Assembly: GCA_943787675.1 (NCBI GenBank)
Contig: CALSNK010000021.1
Location: 1 to 43,364, forward strand
Direction: 5' to 3'
DNA: 43,364 nucleotides
From: an uncultured Pseudomonadales bacterium
Lineage (GTDB): Bacteria; Pseudomonadota; Gammaproteobacteria; Pseudomonadales; Porticoccaceae
The notes under the pieces were generated by a model. It searched no databases, was not told the DNA's origin, and saw only the letters and a program-made list of their open reading frames with translations. Positions 1 through 9,256 of this stretch are shown here, in pieces. Positions within the stretch are counted from its first letter, which is position 1; each line of letters starts with the position of its first letter. The position numbers and the translations under genes are program-made.

Positions 1-151
1 TTGTTAGCGCGCTTTAGCGAGCTAACAATCACTAAACGCGAACGCATTTTGGACGCCGCAGGCGGTCCGCAGGACTTGTTAGCGCGCTTCAGCGAGCTAA
101 CAATCAACTAAACGCGAACGCATTTTGGACGCCGCAGGCGGTCCGCAGGAC
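1..151. repeat. Two tandem copies of a 75/76-bp repeat
   Basis: Copy 1 is 1-75 and copy 2 is 76-151. They differ by one T/C change in the hairpin loop and one extra A. Each copy starts with an inverted repeat, ttgttagc...gctaacaa, able to form a stem of about 12 bp with one mismatch. Each ends with a GC-rich segment, ggacgccgcaggcggtcc, that also partly self-pairs. The array starts at the first base of the window, so it may extend further left. Nothing indicates coding. The segment from 152 to about 290 holds nothing I recognise. Confidence 0.9.
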
Positions 152-283
152 TAAATAGCAACTGCTAGAGCAGAGGACTGGATTAGCGAATTTCACTGTC
201 TACAAAGGGACTGTTGATACCGCTATGAATCGATATGTGAGAAGGAATAGGAATAGGAGTGGCACGGATCTAACAGAGCGGTC

Positions 284-320
284 TAAAAAAACCAGGAGAT
301 ATATCGAGATATAACTCCTG
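284..320 (-). terminator. Rho-independent terminator after the EF-hand gene
   Basis: Positions 293-320 form a hairpin with 13-bp arms (one mismatch) around caggagatatatc / gatataactcctg. Read on the minus strand it is followed directly by a run of seven T. It lies about 30 bases past the stop codon of the minus-strand EF-hand gene. Confidence 0.75.
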
Positions 321-348
321 ACCTTTTAATTACAAATAGCTCGCCAGC

Positions 349-603
349 TTAGCTTTTAGGGCAATTTTGCCCTACCGCAAGAATGTGGCGTGCTTTTAAA
401 AGTTCTCTCTTGCTCAGTGAGCCATCAGCATTTTTATCGGCTGCTTTGAACTTGCTATCTCTGATGGTGCATTTAGCTGATTTGAATTCTTCAGCGGTAA
501 CTACACCATCTGAATCAAGGTCAAATCTTTCCATTAATGGATGCTTAGCAAAAGCGCTTGTTGATAAAAATGTTAATAGTAAAGCAATGCTTAATCTGGT
601 CAT
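349..603 (-). CDS. Secreted EF-hand calcium-binding protein
   Basis: This 84-residue protein has a signal peptide ending about A19 (SAFA), so it should be periplasmic or secreted. Two canonical EF-hand loops follow. Loop 1 is residues 28-39, with D28, D30, D32, G33 and E39. Loop 2 is residues 56-67, with D56, N58, D60, G61 and E67. Both have the full set of calcium ligands, so calcium binding is well supported. Two cysteines (C45 and C80) could form a disulphide. The ATG has a good upstream AAGGAGC. The gene is monocistronic, with its own terminator, and divergent from the DUF2452 gene. Its partner or role is unknown; calcium buffering or sensing at the cell surface is a guess. Confidence 0.85.
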   Translation of the reverse strand: MTRLSIALLLTFLSTSAFAKHPLMERFDLDSDGVVTAEEFKSAKCTIRDSKFKAADKNADGSLSKRELLKARHILAVGQNCPKS

Positions 604-859
604 TTTTGTAGCTCCTTAAACAATAAATTGTAGTGGTAGAATACAGCCGAACATTGATGTACCTCATCAAACCCTTCAAAACTGCGGAGGGCAGTATAGG
701 GAATGTTGGATTGTAAGTCAGGCGCTGGTAGACGTAAGTAGGCTATTTTGCGATGAATTCACATTCGCATAAATAATAGTCGTTATTCTTATTGATGTAT
801 TGGTCCATACCCGTCTGTCGCAACGTACACCAACCAAAGTTATAGGTAGATTATTTGTT

Positions 860-1222
860 ATGACCAGTTTAAAGAAGGCACTATTGCCCTATGGAACAAC
901 CTCAAGTTCGCCCTCTATTGTGCTTCCTGATACTGCGCTATTTTTGTCAGAGCGTGGATCGTTAACTAAGAATTATTTCGAGAATGCCGTCGAATTATTA
1001 AATCGTGAGTACGATGCGATTCGAAGACTGGCCGAGTTAAATGAACTGGCCTACAGCGCATCCTATAACTTCGTTCCTCGGGTTGGTCAGCATTATCACC
1101 TCTATCGAAAGACTGATGGCACCTACTTACTTAGCATGATTGAAAACTGGACTGCCCATGAGTTTGTTGTGTCTTTAGAGTACACCGCAGACAGTGTGTG
1201 GAAAGATATTAGTCAGCTTTAG
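860..1222 (+). CDS. DUF2452 family protein
   Basis: The protein has about 120 residues when started at the ATG at 860. An in-frame TTG at 800 would add 20 residues that do not look like family sequence, so I prefer the ATG, although no strong Shine-Dalgarno is visible at either. Family-like features are LLPYGTTSSSPSIVLPD near the start, a central NELAYSASYNFVPRVGQHYHLY block and a C-terminal SMIENW segment. There is no signal peptide or membrane helix, so it is probably cytosolic. The function of the family is unknown. It stands alone between the divergent EF-hand gene and the convergent GMC operon, so context gives no help. Family assignment is from remembered sequence features. Confidence 0.7.
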   Translation: MTSLKKALLPYGTTSSSPSIVLPDTALFLSERGSLTKNYFENAVELLNREYDAIRRLAELNELAYSASYNFVPRVGQHYHLYRKTDGTYLLSMIENWTAHEFVVSLEYTADSVWKDISQL

Positions 1223-1364
1223 GGGCGACTTAGCGGTAAGACAAATGGCTCGCCTAGGGTCATTATCAACAGCCAAATCAGGGTTGATGTCGTGCATAAC
1301 TATCTGTGAAATGACCTGCTGGTTTTCATAGTAGGACTCAGTCGGTTAGCCAGCCAGTATAAAA

Positions 1365-3059
1365 TTAACTTGCCCGCAGGGGAGCGCGCTCCTTCTGTCG
1401 GGCTTGCCACTGTTCATCTAAATAGACAGGCACTGCTGTCGTCGCGGTAACTGCTCTACCTCTAATTAAGTCAGCGCCCCGTTCCGCTAGCATCATAGTC
1501 GGAGCATTCAGATTGCCATTGGGGATAGTTGGGAATACTGAGGCATCGATAACCCTAAGATTTTTAAGGCCGTGAACCCTAAGGTCGGCATCAACAACCG
1601 CCATAGAATCCACGCCTATCTTGCAGGTGCCTGCGGGGTGATAGGCGCTGTCTACAGACTCTCTTACAAAGGCGTCGATTTGTTCATCGCTCTGGACCTC
1701 AGCCGTTGGCTGAATAACCTGCCCACGAAAAGCGTCCATAGCTGGCTGGGCCATAATTTCTCGGGTCAGGTGCACACAGTCGCGAAAGCCCTGGCGGTCT
1801 TCTTCCGTCTCCAAATAGTTAAAGAGAATTTCTGGGTGCTGCTTAACATCTCCCGAGACAGCCCTAACATGGCCTCGGCTGGTGGGTTTGTTGTGCCCCA
1901 CATGGACCTGAAAACCATGACCCTTAAAGGCAATAGAACCATCGTAGGTGATTGCGCCGGGTAAAAAGTGATACTGAATGTCGGGCCATTTAACACCGGC
2001 TCGAGAGCGAATAAACGCACAGGATTCAAAATGATTGGTGCGGCCAAGGCCGGTTTTGAACAGCAGCCACTGAGCGCCAATCAATGCTTTTTTATAGAGG
2101 CTTAATTCACTATTAAGTGTGATGGGCTGCTTGCAGTGATACTGGAAGTTGAATTCTAGGTGATCCTGAAGGTTCTCGCCCACACCCGATAACTCATGCA
2201 GTAGTTCTATGCCAGCGGCTTTGAGCGTGCTCTTGGGGCCCACACCGGACACCTGCAACAGCTGGGGTGAGCCAATAGCACCGGCACAGAGAATAACTTC
2301 TCGCTGGGCGCTGAATACCTTAGTCTGACCGCCGATTTCACATTCAATACCGGTGGCGGTTTTGTCAGAAAACTGAAGTCGCTTAACCAGAGCTCTCTTT
2401 AAAATCGTCAGATTAGGCCGCTTTTTAGCGCCCTTCAAATAAGCATGGCTGGTCGAGGCGCGAATGCCACGATCAACATTCATAAACTTTTGGCCGAAGC
2501 CTTCCTGCCTAAAACCATTGTAATCTTTGGTTTCCTCATAACCGGCCTCGACGCCGGCATCGATAAAGGCTCGATACAGTGGATTGCGCATATTATTACC
2601 GGCGCTGATGCCTACAGGCCCTTCATTGCCAGTGTATTCACTATTCAGGCACTGGTGATTCTCAAACTTTTTAAAATAGGGCAGGCAGTTTTGGTAGTTC
2701 CAGCCCGCCGCACCATTAGATTCCCATTCGTCGTAATCATGGGCATTGCCACGCACATAGACCATGCCGTTAATCGAGGAGGTGCCGCCCATAACTTTTC
2801 CCCGAGGACAGTTCATGGACCGATTATTTAAGTAGGGTTCGGGCGCCGTCTCGAAGCCCCAGTTGTACTTCTTACTGTTCATGGGAATACCCAATGCCGA
2901 AGGCATACGAATAAACACGCTGGAATCGCCACCGCCATATTCAACCAGCAGTACAGTGCAGTCTGCATCTTCGCTTAGACGGGCGGCGACAATGGTCCCC
3001 GCAGAGCCTGCACCTACAACAATATAATCGTAACTCTTAGCTTTTTGCATTATGTCCAT
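1365..3059 (-). CDS. GMC-family FAD-dependent alcohol (choline-type) dehydrogenase
   Basis: From the ATG at 3059 the protein has 564 residues, the usual size for choline-dehydrogenase-like GMC enzymes. A longer in-frame reading to 3158 would overlap the upstream transporter gene and add non-family sequence. Visible features are the FAD dinucleotide-binding GAGSAG (about residues 16-21), GMC signature 1 around [21 protein letters not shown] signature 2 around [16 protein letters not shown], the catalytic-His segment [10 protein letters not shown], and the NGNLNAPT block that supplies the second active-site residue. It oxidises a primary alcohol to an aldehyde or acid, passing electrons via FAD. 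It is the last gene of a three-gene minus-strand operon after an amidohydrolase and a BCCT-type transporter. Choline is possible but not proven as substrate. Confidence 0.88.
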   Translation of the reverse strand: MDIMQKAKSYDYIVVGAGSAGTIVAARLSEDADCTVLLVEYGGGDSSVFIRMPSALGIPMNSKKYNWGFETAPEPYLNNRSMNCPRGKVMGGTSSINGMVYVRGNAHDYDEWESNGAAGWNYQNCLPYFKKFENHQCLNSEYTGNEGPVGISAGNNMRNPLYRAFIDAGVEAGYEETKDYNGFRQEGFGQKFMNVDRGIRASTSHAYLKGAKKRPNLTILKRALVKRLQFSDKTATGIECEIGGQTKVFSAQREVILCAGAIGSPQLLQVSGVGPKSTLKAAGIELLHELSGVGENLQDHLEFNFQYHCKQPITLNSELSLYKKALIGAQWLLFKTGLGRTNHFESCAFIRSRAGVKWPDIQYHFLPGAITYDGSIAFKGHGFQVHVGHNKPTSRGHVRAVSGDVKQHPEILFNYLETEEDRQGFRDCVHLTREIMAQPAMDAFRGQVIQPTAEVQSDEQIDAFVRESVDSAYHPAGTCKIGVDSMAVVDADLRVHGLKNLRVIDASVFPTIPNGNLNAPTMMLAERGADLIRGRAVTATTAVPVYLDEQWQARQKERAPLRAS

Positions 3060-3093
3060 GATCCTAAAACGCAACTCTGCGATTGATGGTCTT

Positions 3094-4218
3094 CTATGAT
3101 GAATAAAATTCTTTTCTACGCCTAAGTAGCAGCCCATAAACCGCTGCATACAGACCAATAACTACCAGTCCCACCCACTCGATTTTAAACGGCGTAAACT
3201 GGTATAGCAGCACTAGGGTGCCAATTAACAGGCAATTGCCAATGATGTATTTGCTGGGCCCAAGCCTATGAATGTCGAAGCCGAGATTATCTGTATATAG
3301 CCGAATAAGTGAGTCCAGGGAATTGATCACAAAAATAACGCCTAGGGTCACCATGGCGCCGCGCAGTATGCCTGATACCTCAATCTGATTGACAAAATAA
3401 TAGTACAGGGTTGAAAACCATAGGCCGATGGCGATCGATGGAATCACCAGTAACGCCAATAGTAGCTGCCAGGTTTTCAGACCACCGACAAATCTGGCCA
3501 CAAATTGACCGATCATAATACTCCAGGCAAACCACCAGAAGAGGTACCAACCATGGTAGTCACTGATGGGGCTGATAAACCGATGAATGTTTTCAAAATA
3601 ACCTGATAGGTTAGCCACAGAGGCTAAATAGTCTTGAGGAGAAGCACCAGAGGCGCCCAGCATGACTAGGGTTAGCAACAGAAATAGACCGCTGGATGCG
3701 AGACTTAAAATTTTCACATAGCGGATATGGGTGCTGGAAAATACCGCTAGACCAATAATTAGAGCCACTAAGCTGTACTTTTCAAAGTCACTAATGCCCT
3801 CGATATAGCTGGGCACATAGCTTAAAAACAAAAAGGCAGTAAAGGCACAGGTCGCGATAATAATCAGATTATTAATCCAGCGAATAGGTTTCAGCTGAAA
3901 CAGACCCACCTTAGGTTCGATCACACAAAAATAAAAGGTGGTTAAAAAATAGAATGCCCAGACCAGGAATCCCCAAAAGCCAAATTCAATTGCTAAGGGG
4001 TTGGTGAAGCCGTATTGCTCTTCGCTGGCATAGACGGGGAACTCGACCAGAGGAAACATGATCAGGCCGACATCTAGCCCTGAGGTAAATAGAATGGCTG
4101 AAAAGGCCAGCAGAGGCAGGGGCGTTGGGCCCGTGCATTCAAGGTTACGCCACCTTATACAAATAAATAACGATGTCGCCAGGGTAACGGCGATAGCGAC
4201 AGAGAGTATTTCGTACAT
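3094..4218 (-). CDS. Short, divergent BCCT-family transporter
   Basis: This is a 374-residue integral membrane protein with about ten hydrophobic segments. The betaine/choline/carnitine transporter signature is recognisable at residues 228-242: WW-F-A-W followed by GQFVARF, matching the family WWxxWxPFxGxFIAR block. Typical BCCT proteins have about 500 residues and 12 helices. Here the N-terminal helix and long termini appear missing, and the usual glycine-rich GMGIGLLFWG stretch is replaced by [12 protein letters not shown] near residue 46. It could therefore carry a different substrate or coupling ion. It starts 16 bases after the amidohydrolase stop and ends 34 bases before the dehydrogenase start, so the three genes are very likely co-transcribed. 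It is intact in frame. Confidence 0.75.
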   Translation of the reverse strand: MYEILSVAIAVTLATSLFICIRWRNLECTGPTPLPLLAFSAILFTSGLDVGLIMFPLVEFPVYASEEQYGFTNPLAIEFGFWGFLVWAFYFLTTFYFCVIEPKVGLFQLKPIRWINNLIIIATCAFTAFLFLSYVPSYIEGISDFEKYSLVALIIGLAVFSSTHIRYVKILSLASSGLFLLLTLVMLGASGASPQDYLASVANLSGYFENIHRFISPISDYHGWYLFWWFAWSIMIGQFVARFVGGLKTWQLLLALLVIPSIAIGLWFSTLYYYFVNQIEVSGILRGAMVTLGVIFVINSLDSLIRLYTDNLGFDIHRLGPSKYIIGNCLLIGTLVLLYQFTPFKIEWVGLVVIGLYAAVYGLLLRRRKEFYSS

Positions 4219-4234
4219 CGCGCCTAACCCGCGC

Positions 4235-6127
4235 TTACTGTTGCGGGCTAGCGTGCACGGAGCGCAGTAGTCGACCCATGGGGGTCTGACCTAGGTGGCT
4301 ACTAAAGTCGTTGTTTTCCCAGGCAGTATGGCCACCGATCATCACCAGACTAACCACACCATCAGAGCGATTCACCAGCTGCTCAGTTTGAAATTCTTCA
4401 CGGTGGATGCGTTTTACATGCTGCTCGCCGTCATAGGCCGCGAGCTTTTCAGGATCGACAAGAATTAGGTCGGCAATATCCCCTTCATAAATACTGCCGC
4501 CATCAACACCAAACACCTCTGCGGCATCTTTGGTTAGTCGCTTAACCATATAGCTGACATCGGCGTCGCCACCTGTGGCCGCCAGTTTCAGGCTGCGCAG
4601 ATTTACATCATAAAATGCCATATTGGTGAGGTGGGCGCCGCTGTCGTTAAAACCGGGCAACAGTAATGGGTCCATCAGTAGTTCGCGCACGGTTTCCATA
4701 CTGCGGTTGGCAGTGACGGTGCTCCAGCTGAGATCAGTGTCGAATGATCGGAGCATTTGCAGCATAAAGTCGGCTTCGTCGGCCACCATTAAGAAATCGG
4801 TTTGTACTAAGTTGCGCTCTTCGTCGCTAACCCCATCAGTGAGCGTGGCGCTTTTGATAGCCAATACACGATCAAGGGCTTCCTGAAAACTCATGCCTTG
4901 CCAGTTAGTCTGCGGGCAGAGATCTACGGTCATATCTGCGAGGTTGCGATTGAAGGCAAAGTCCTCAAGATTAAATTTACGCTTAAGCCGCGCGATTCCC
5001 CAGCCCTGTTTACCCTTCATCCACATCGCTCTAAAGGATTTTATGTAATCGGCATCGGTAAGAATTTTAAGACGTCCGGCACGGTCTTCAAGGTCGGTTT
5101 CATTGAGTCGACGCAGTTCGGGTATCTCTTCTGCAATTGGGGTAATGGCGCCGTCGGACCAAATTTTAAACGGTGCTCCCAGTGCCTGCATATGAAAGTC
5201 ACCCTTAATCAGGGACGAGTTTAAAAGCCTGGCTAAGGTTTTTCCAAGGCGGGCCAGTTTCCAGTTATTGGCGACATCGAGGGCCGCTACCACAGTCGTT
5301 TTTAATGGCCTGCCATGTAATCGACCGCTGGTGAGCAGAAAGGTTTTTAAGGTATCGATGACACTGTCTTTTGGCGGGGTTGCCTGCCAGGTGGCACCCT
5401 GTTCGCGCACGACCTGCGCCAATGCTTTTAGCTCAGGATATTTGGCGAACTGTGTGGGGATGGTTTTTTCGCAATGAGGTTGGGCTGCCAGGTAGTGAAA
5501 GGGCAGGGCATCCGTAGAAAACCCCACATAGCCTTCTTTAAGCGAATCCCGCAATGTGTGTTGCATTTCGTCTAGCTCGGCAGCGGTAGGATCCCGGGTA
5601 ATACTGTTCTCGAAACCCATGGTCTCGATGCGCAGCATGGAATGGGGAAACAGTACCGCCACATTGGGACCCAGATTAAGCTGGTCCAAATGATTCAGAT
5701 AGTCTTTGGGGTTGTCCCAGGTGACATTGTCGGCGCAGTTGGTCAATACCGACTTGGGCATGTTTTCGACTCGAGCATAGCAGGCAACAATAGGATCAAA
5801 GGTACCATCGCGCTGATTGCCGAAGGCCAGACCTAGGCTGCAATTGGCAATAACCACCGAGGTGGTGCCATGACGGGTCGACTCTGGCAGCCCAGGGGCC
5901 ACTTCAAGCTCCAGGTCGTAATGGGTATGGATATCGAAAAGCCCTGGCATCAGCCATTGGCCCTCGGCATCAATAATGTTGCTTACCTGCGTTTCATCGA
6001 CTGGTTTACCCCGGGAGACAATGCGGCCACCGGTAATAGCCACGTCTTCAATAACCGGGGTTTCACCGTTGTTAAATACTTTGGCGTTTTTGATTAGGGT
6101 GTCAATTTTTGTAACTGGCGCATTCAT
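4235..6127 (-). CDS. Amidohydrolase, D-aminoacylase/N-acyl-D-amino-acid deacylase type
   Basis: The protein has 630 residues. The amidohydrolase-superfamily metal motif HTH is at 67-69 inside MPGLFDIHTHYD. C96 lies in the VVIANCSLG segment, as in D-aminoacylases, and the late catalytic Asp is in GFNDSGAHLTN. The C-terminal part (DAAEVFGV...GSIYEGDIADLILVDPEKL) is the composite beta-sandwich seen in this family. Expected chemistry is hydrolysis of an amide or cyclic amide bond in the cytosol. It is the first gene of the operon with the BCCT-like transporter and the GMC dehydrogenase, suggesting that an imported amide or acylated amino-alcohol is handled; this is inference. The gene is divergent from the MEST-like hydrolase. 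Confidence 0.82.
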   Translation of the reverse strand: MNAPVTKIDTLIKNAKVFNNGETPVIEDVAITGGRIVSRGKPVDETQVSNIIDAEGQWLMPGLFDIHTHYDLELEVAPGLPESTRHGTTSVVIANCSLGLAFGNQRDGTFDPIVACYARVENMPKSVLTNCADNVTWDNPKDYLNHLDQLNLGPNVAVLFPHSMLRIETMGFENSITRDPTAAELDEMQHTLRDSLKEGYVGFSTDALPFHYLAAQPHCEKTIPTQFAKYPELKALAQVVREQGATWQATPPKDSVIDTLKTFLLTSGRLHGRPLKTTVVAALDVANNWKLARLGKTLARLLNSSLIKGDFHMQALGAPFKIWSDGAITPIAEEIPELRRLNETDLEDRAGRLKILTDADYIKSFRAMWMKGKQGWGIARLKRKFNLEDFAFNRNLADMTVDLCPQTNWQGMSFQEALDRVLAIKSATLTDGVSDEERNLVQTDFLMVADEADFMLQMLRSFDTDLSWSTVTANRSMETVRELLMDPLLLPGFNDSGAHLTNMAFYDVNLRSLKLAATGGDADVSYMVKRLTKDAAEVFGVDGGSIYEGDIADLILVDPEKLAAYDGEQHVKRIHREEFQTEQLVNRSDGVVSLVMIGGHTAWENNDFSSHLGQTPMGRLLRSVHASPQQ

Positions 6128-6200
6128 TATTATTATTTTCCCGTCTTATTGTTATAGCTTTTGAATCAGGTTATGGGACAGAGTGTTGCCTATGCAGATG

Positions 6201-6210
6201 TTGACGTCAA
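6201..6210. promoter_or_regulatory. Palindrome in divergent promoter region
   Basis: The perfect 10-bp palindrome ttgacgtcaa sits near the middle of the 184-bp divergent spacer between the amidohydrolase (minus) and the MEST-like hydrolase (plus). It has the form of an operator half-site pair, but no regulator gene adjoins it. Chance occurrence is possible. Confidence 0.25.
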
Positions 6211-6311
6211 GTTCAGATCTAGGCCACTATAGGATATGAAAAGGAAATGAAAAGAAAAGTAAAAAAACAATTAAATAATAATAATTTCACTGGCAACATC
6301 AGGGGCTTTAG

Positions 6312-7202
6312 ATGAATAAGGGAACACAACCAAGTGCCGAGCAATGGCGAGCGCGCGGTGATTTTAAAACGCTGCTGGGCCATTCGATTTTTGTGATAGA
6401 CGAGGGCGCGGCTGAACTCCCCACCATCCTGTTAATTCATGGTTTTCCCACCTCGAGCTGGGATTGGCAGCCTATCTGGGATGAGCTGGCTAAACATTAC
6501 CGCCTGGTTGCCCTGGATATGCTCGGCTTTGGTTTCTCGGATAAGCCCAACAATAGAGGCTATAGCATTCATGGGCAGGCAGATATTGTAGAGGCGGCCA
6601 TCGGTGCTATGGCGCTAAAGGACTTTCATGTCTTAGCCCATGATTATGGCGACACCGTGGCGCAAGAGCTGCTTGCCCGCCAGATCGACGGCACTGGCGT
6701 AGGTCACTGGCTCTCTTGCTGCTTCCTCAACGGCGGTTTGTTTCCTGAAACCCATCAGGCTCTATTAACCCAGCGTCTATTATTGAGTCCTTTTGGCTGG
6801 TTAGTTAATAGCCTGACAAGCTACCGGTTATTTCGTCGTAACTTCAGTTCTGTATTCGGTGAGGATACCAAGCCCACCGAGCAGGAGTTACAAACCTTTT
6901 GGCAGCTGATTAACACCAATAATGGCAAGCATATCTTTCATAACCTGATTACCTATATGCGTGATCGTGTGCAGCACCGTGAACGCTGGGTGTCGGCAAT
7001 GCAAAATTCCCCCATTGCCCTTGGGGTTATTAATGGCTCGGTAGATCCTGTGTCTGGGGCCCATATGGTGGTGCGCTACAGGGAACTGAATTGTCGACTG
7101 GACTATGTGGCAGAGCTGCCGCTGATTGGTCACTACCCTCAGGTAGAGGCTCCAGAAGAGGTTTTGACGCACTATCGAGAGTATTTAACGCTTGTGGGCT
7201 AG
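6312..7202 (+). CDS. MEST-like alpha/beta hydrolase
   Basis: The protein has 296 residues. HGFPTSSWDW at 43-52 forms the oxyanion-hole region, the nucleophile elbow HDYGDT puts Asp at 111, and the expected acid and base are D245 (GSVDPVSG) and H274 (GHYPQ). An Asp nucleophile places it with haloalkane dehalogenases and epoxide hydrolases rather than serine esterases. Sequence such as HDYGDTVAQELL, NGGLFPETH, SVFGEDTKPTE and GHYPQVE follows the vertebrate MEST (mesoderm-specific transcript) pattern better than classical dehalogenases. A Shine-Dalgarno aggggc precedes the ATG. It is divergent from the amidohydrolase operon. The substrate is unknown; lipid-related epoxide or ester hydrolysis is speculative. 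Confidence 0.82.
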   Translation: MNKGTQPSAEQWRARGDFKTLLGHSIFVIDEGAAELPTILLIHGFPTSSWDWQPIWDELAKHYRLVALDMLGFGFSDKPNNRGYSIHGQADIVEAAIGAMALKDFHVLAHDYGDTVAQELLARQIDGTGVGHWLSCCFLNGGLFPETHQALLTQRLLLSPFGWLVNSLTSYRLFRRNFSSVFGEDTKPTEQELQTFWQLINTNNGKHIFHNLITYMRDRVQHRERWVSAMQNSPIALGVINGSVDPVSGAHMVVRYRELNCRLDYVAELPLIGHYPQVEAPEEVLTHYREYLTLVG

Positions 7203-7368
7203 GCTTGTGGGCTAGGATAGTCTCGTTGCCCATAGCCTTGTCGCCTAAAGCCTCGTCGCCATTTTAGTGAGAGATATGATCTAATCTGAGGTAGCCTGAC
7301 CGGGTGCTGTATCTCGCTAGGGCATTAAACAAGCCTGATAAAAATTATAATAAAGAGGAGTTTTAATT

Positions 7369-7623
7369 GTGAAAATGTTTGTAATGATTAACAAGGCGCT
7401 ATTTCTGGTGCTTTTTGCGGTCTTTATCCTGAATCTATTGCTGCCATTCGGCGGTGATGCTGGCCAGTGGATTATGCGGATAGGGCTGGTTGTTCTAGGC
7501 GTTCATGTTTTGGAACTGTTGGTTATCTATAAAAAATTGCAGGCCGCAGGGCATGTCACAGCAAACAATATCTTTTGGATACTGGTCGCTGGCATCTTGC
7601 ATTGGAAACCTCTACTTAAATAG
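7369..7623 (+). CDS. Small DUF1145-type membrane protein
   Basis: This 84-residue, strongly hydrophobic protein has about three membrane segments (roughly residues 9-27, 34-54 and 66-78), with charged residues clustered in KKLQ between the second and third. The length and arrangement fit the DUF1145 (YhhL-like) family, whose function is unknown. The start is GTG at 7369, placed 8 bases after a strong aaagaggag; the ATG two codons later is the alternative. The 166-bp spacer from the hydrolase contains a short direct repeat, cttgtgggctagg, twice at about 7190-7215. It may be its own transcription unit. Confidence 0.7.
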   Translation: MKMFVMINKALFLVLFAVFILNLLLPFGGDAGQWIMRIGLVVLGVHVLELLVIYKKLQAAGHVTANNIFWILVAGILHWKPLLK

Positions 7624-7729
7624 TAAGGTTGGCTGAGCTCTATGCCTTTGCCGCTGGCCGGTTTGGGCATACCTCAGATCACCCTCGATGAGGGTATTTG
7701 ATGCCAATGATTGCTGTCCAGGGCTTTAC

Positions 7730-9256
7730 TTAAAGTGATTCTGGAATGCTTTTTAAATGCAGCCTCTGACGCAGCCATCGCGCAAAGTGATCGACCCCTA
7801 TATTAAGCATTGCGCTGGCAAGAATAAGTAGTAGCGCGCGGTCAAAGCGAAACTCTTCAAATGCCGAGTCTATATAGAAGCCTAGGGTGGTGATGCCCAA
7901 AATCCCAAGGATGGCTGTCTCTCGCAGAATAACTTCCCAGCGATAGAACAAAAACGCCAAAAATTGGCGATAGATTCGGGGCAATACCTCATAAAAATAT
8001 AGGTTTAGGCCTGTGCCTACATCAGCGCGCAAGGTTAATTCATCTGTGTGACGCCCGACCAAATGGCCAATAATGGCGCCATTATGAATGCCCAGCGCCA
8101 GTATGGCGGGCACCATGGAGGGGCCAAATATTAGTAGGCCCAAAAAGGCCAGAAGGTACTCGGGCAAGGTGCGCAGCAATATGAGTATGGCATCACCAAA
8201 GCCGCGCCAGCCGCGGAAAAACAGGGGGGAGTTTAGGGGGAATAGCAGCAGTGCTAGCAGGCCAGTAAAGACCAGAACTATCTGTCCTAGCAGCATGGTG
8301 TTGACGAGCCCCGGCCATATCTGATGCTGCCAGAGCTGATTGCACCATTGGCCAAATGCTCCCAGGCTTTCGGCGTTCAAATTGGCCTGTCCGCGCAGTG
8401 GCGTTGGCACTATATCTTCGCTAATAAATCGTTTCACCAGTTGCCATGACGTCTGAGCCTGAGGTGGTAGGTAGTAAAAAGCACCGATTAGGTAGAGGGG
8501 CAGTAATCGTTTTTGTAACCAGAAACGCAATGTAGCAATTAACAGTAGCAGGGCATAAAAGAAGGCTGCGGCTTCGCTGTAGTTACCTTCACTCAGTGTG
8601 GTTTCCAAGTGAAAGCCAATTGTGGGCAGGCCGACAAAGCCAAGAATGGCGCTGGAGCGAATGGCGCATTCAAAACGATAGCTGGTGTAGGTGGCCATGG
8701 ATCGCCATGCCAGAGGGAGCACGGTGTAACAAAAATGGCTCAGGCTTCGGCTCAGATTCAGACTCTGGCTGGGAAGATTATTGATCGGCGAGGGGTCTAC
8801 CTCTTCAAAAAGCTCGCCATAGATTTTAGCCAATGTACCGGCATAGGGAATGGCAATGGCCAATAGGCCAGTGAGGGATGAAAGACCTGCGATCTGAATA
8901 AACAACAGCGCCCAAAATAGCTCATGGATAGAGCGGATAAAGGCACAGAAGGCCCGCACTAAGGTGAATTTATAGCCTAGGGCCAGTAAAAACCCCACAG
9001 TGGAAGCCAGTGCAATACCTTGCAATGCAAAAGAAAAGGTATTGGCGAGACTAGTCAATAAGGTTGGCCAGGACCATACCGTGGGACTGAGTGCGCCCGC
9101 TGCCATCAGCCCCAGTTCACCCCAGGGGTTCGGGGTGGAAATGTCTAGGTCAGCCATGCTCAGGCACAGCAGCGCAACAGCAGCAAACCAAAAGCTGGTG
9201 TTGCGTAATGCTTTGGCCGAGCTATCTCTGTGGCTGGACTTACTTGCGGCTATCAT
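7730..9256 (-). CDS. PhnE-like ABC permease, two permease domains fused
   Basis: The 508-residue inner-membrane protein holds two PhnE-type permease domains in tandem. The first ends with a cytoplasmic-loop motif around VLPLAWRSMATYTSYRFECAIRSSAILGFVG. The second ends with the equivalent VLPRIYRQFLAFLFYRWEVILRETAILGILG. PhnE proteins are usually about 260 residues and dimerise, so this is a natural tandem fusion. Its start overlaps the ATPase stop by four bases (ATGA), showing tight translational coupling. With the ATPase and binding protein it forms an oxyanion importer of the phosphonate type. The substrate follows from the binding protein, where selenate-like is favoured over phosphonate. 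Confidence 0.85.
   Translation of the reverse strand: MIAASKSSHRDSSAKALRNTSFWFAAVALLCLSMADLDISTPNPWGELGLMAAGALSPTVWSWPTLLTSLANTFSFALQGIALASTVGFLLALGYKFTLVRAFCAFIRSIHELFWALLFIQIAGLSSLTGLLAIAIPYAGTLAKIYGELFEEVDPSPINNLPSQSLNLSRSLSHFCYTVLPLAWRSMATYTSYRFECAIRSSAILGFVGLPTIGFHLETTLSEGNYSEAAAFFYALLLLIATLRFWLQKRLLPLYLIGAFYYLPPQAQTSWQLVKRFISEDIVPTPLRGQANLNAESLGAFGQWCNQLWQHQIWPGLVNTMLLGQIVLVFTGLLALLLFPLNSPLFFRGWRGFGDAILILLRTLPEYLLAFLGLLIFGPSMVPAILALGIHNGAIIGHLVGRHTDELTLRADVGTGLNLYFYEVLPRIYRQFLAFLFYRWEVILRETAILGILGITTLGFYIDSAFEEFRFDRALLLILASAMLNIGVDHFARWLRQRLHLKSIPESL

Noticed and set aside
1..151. Possible CRISPR array
   Set aside because: Only two contiguous copies with no unique spacers and no cas genes; this is a plain tandem repeat.
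7346..7351. Perfect tataat before the DUF1145 gene as a -10 box
   Set aside because: It is only 18 bases from the start codon, so transcription would begin at the ribosome-binding site, and no -35 is present.
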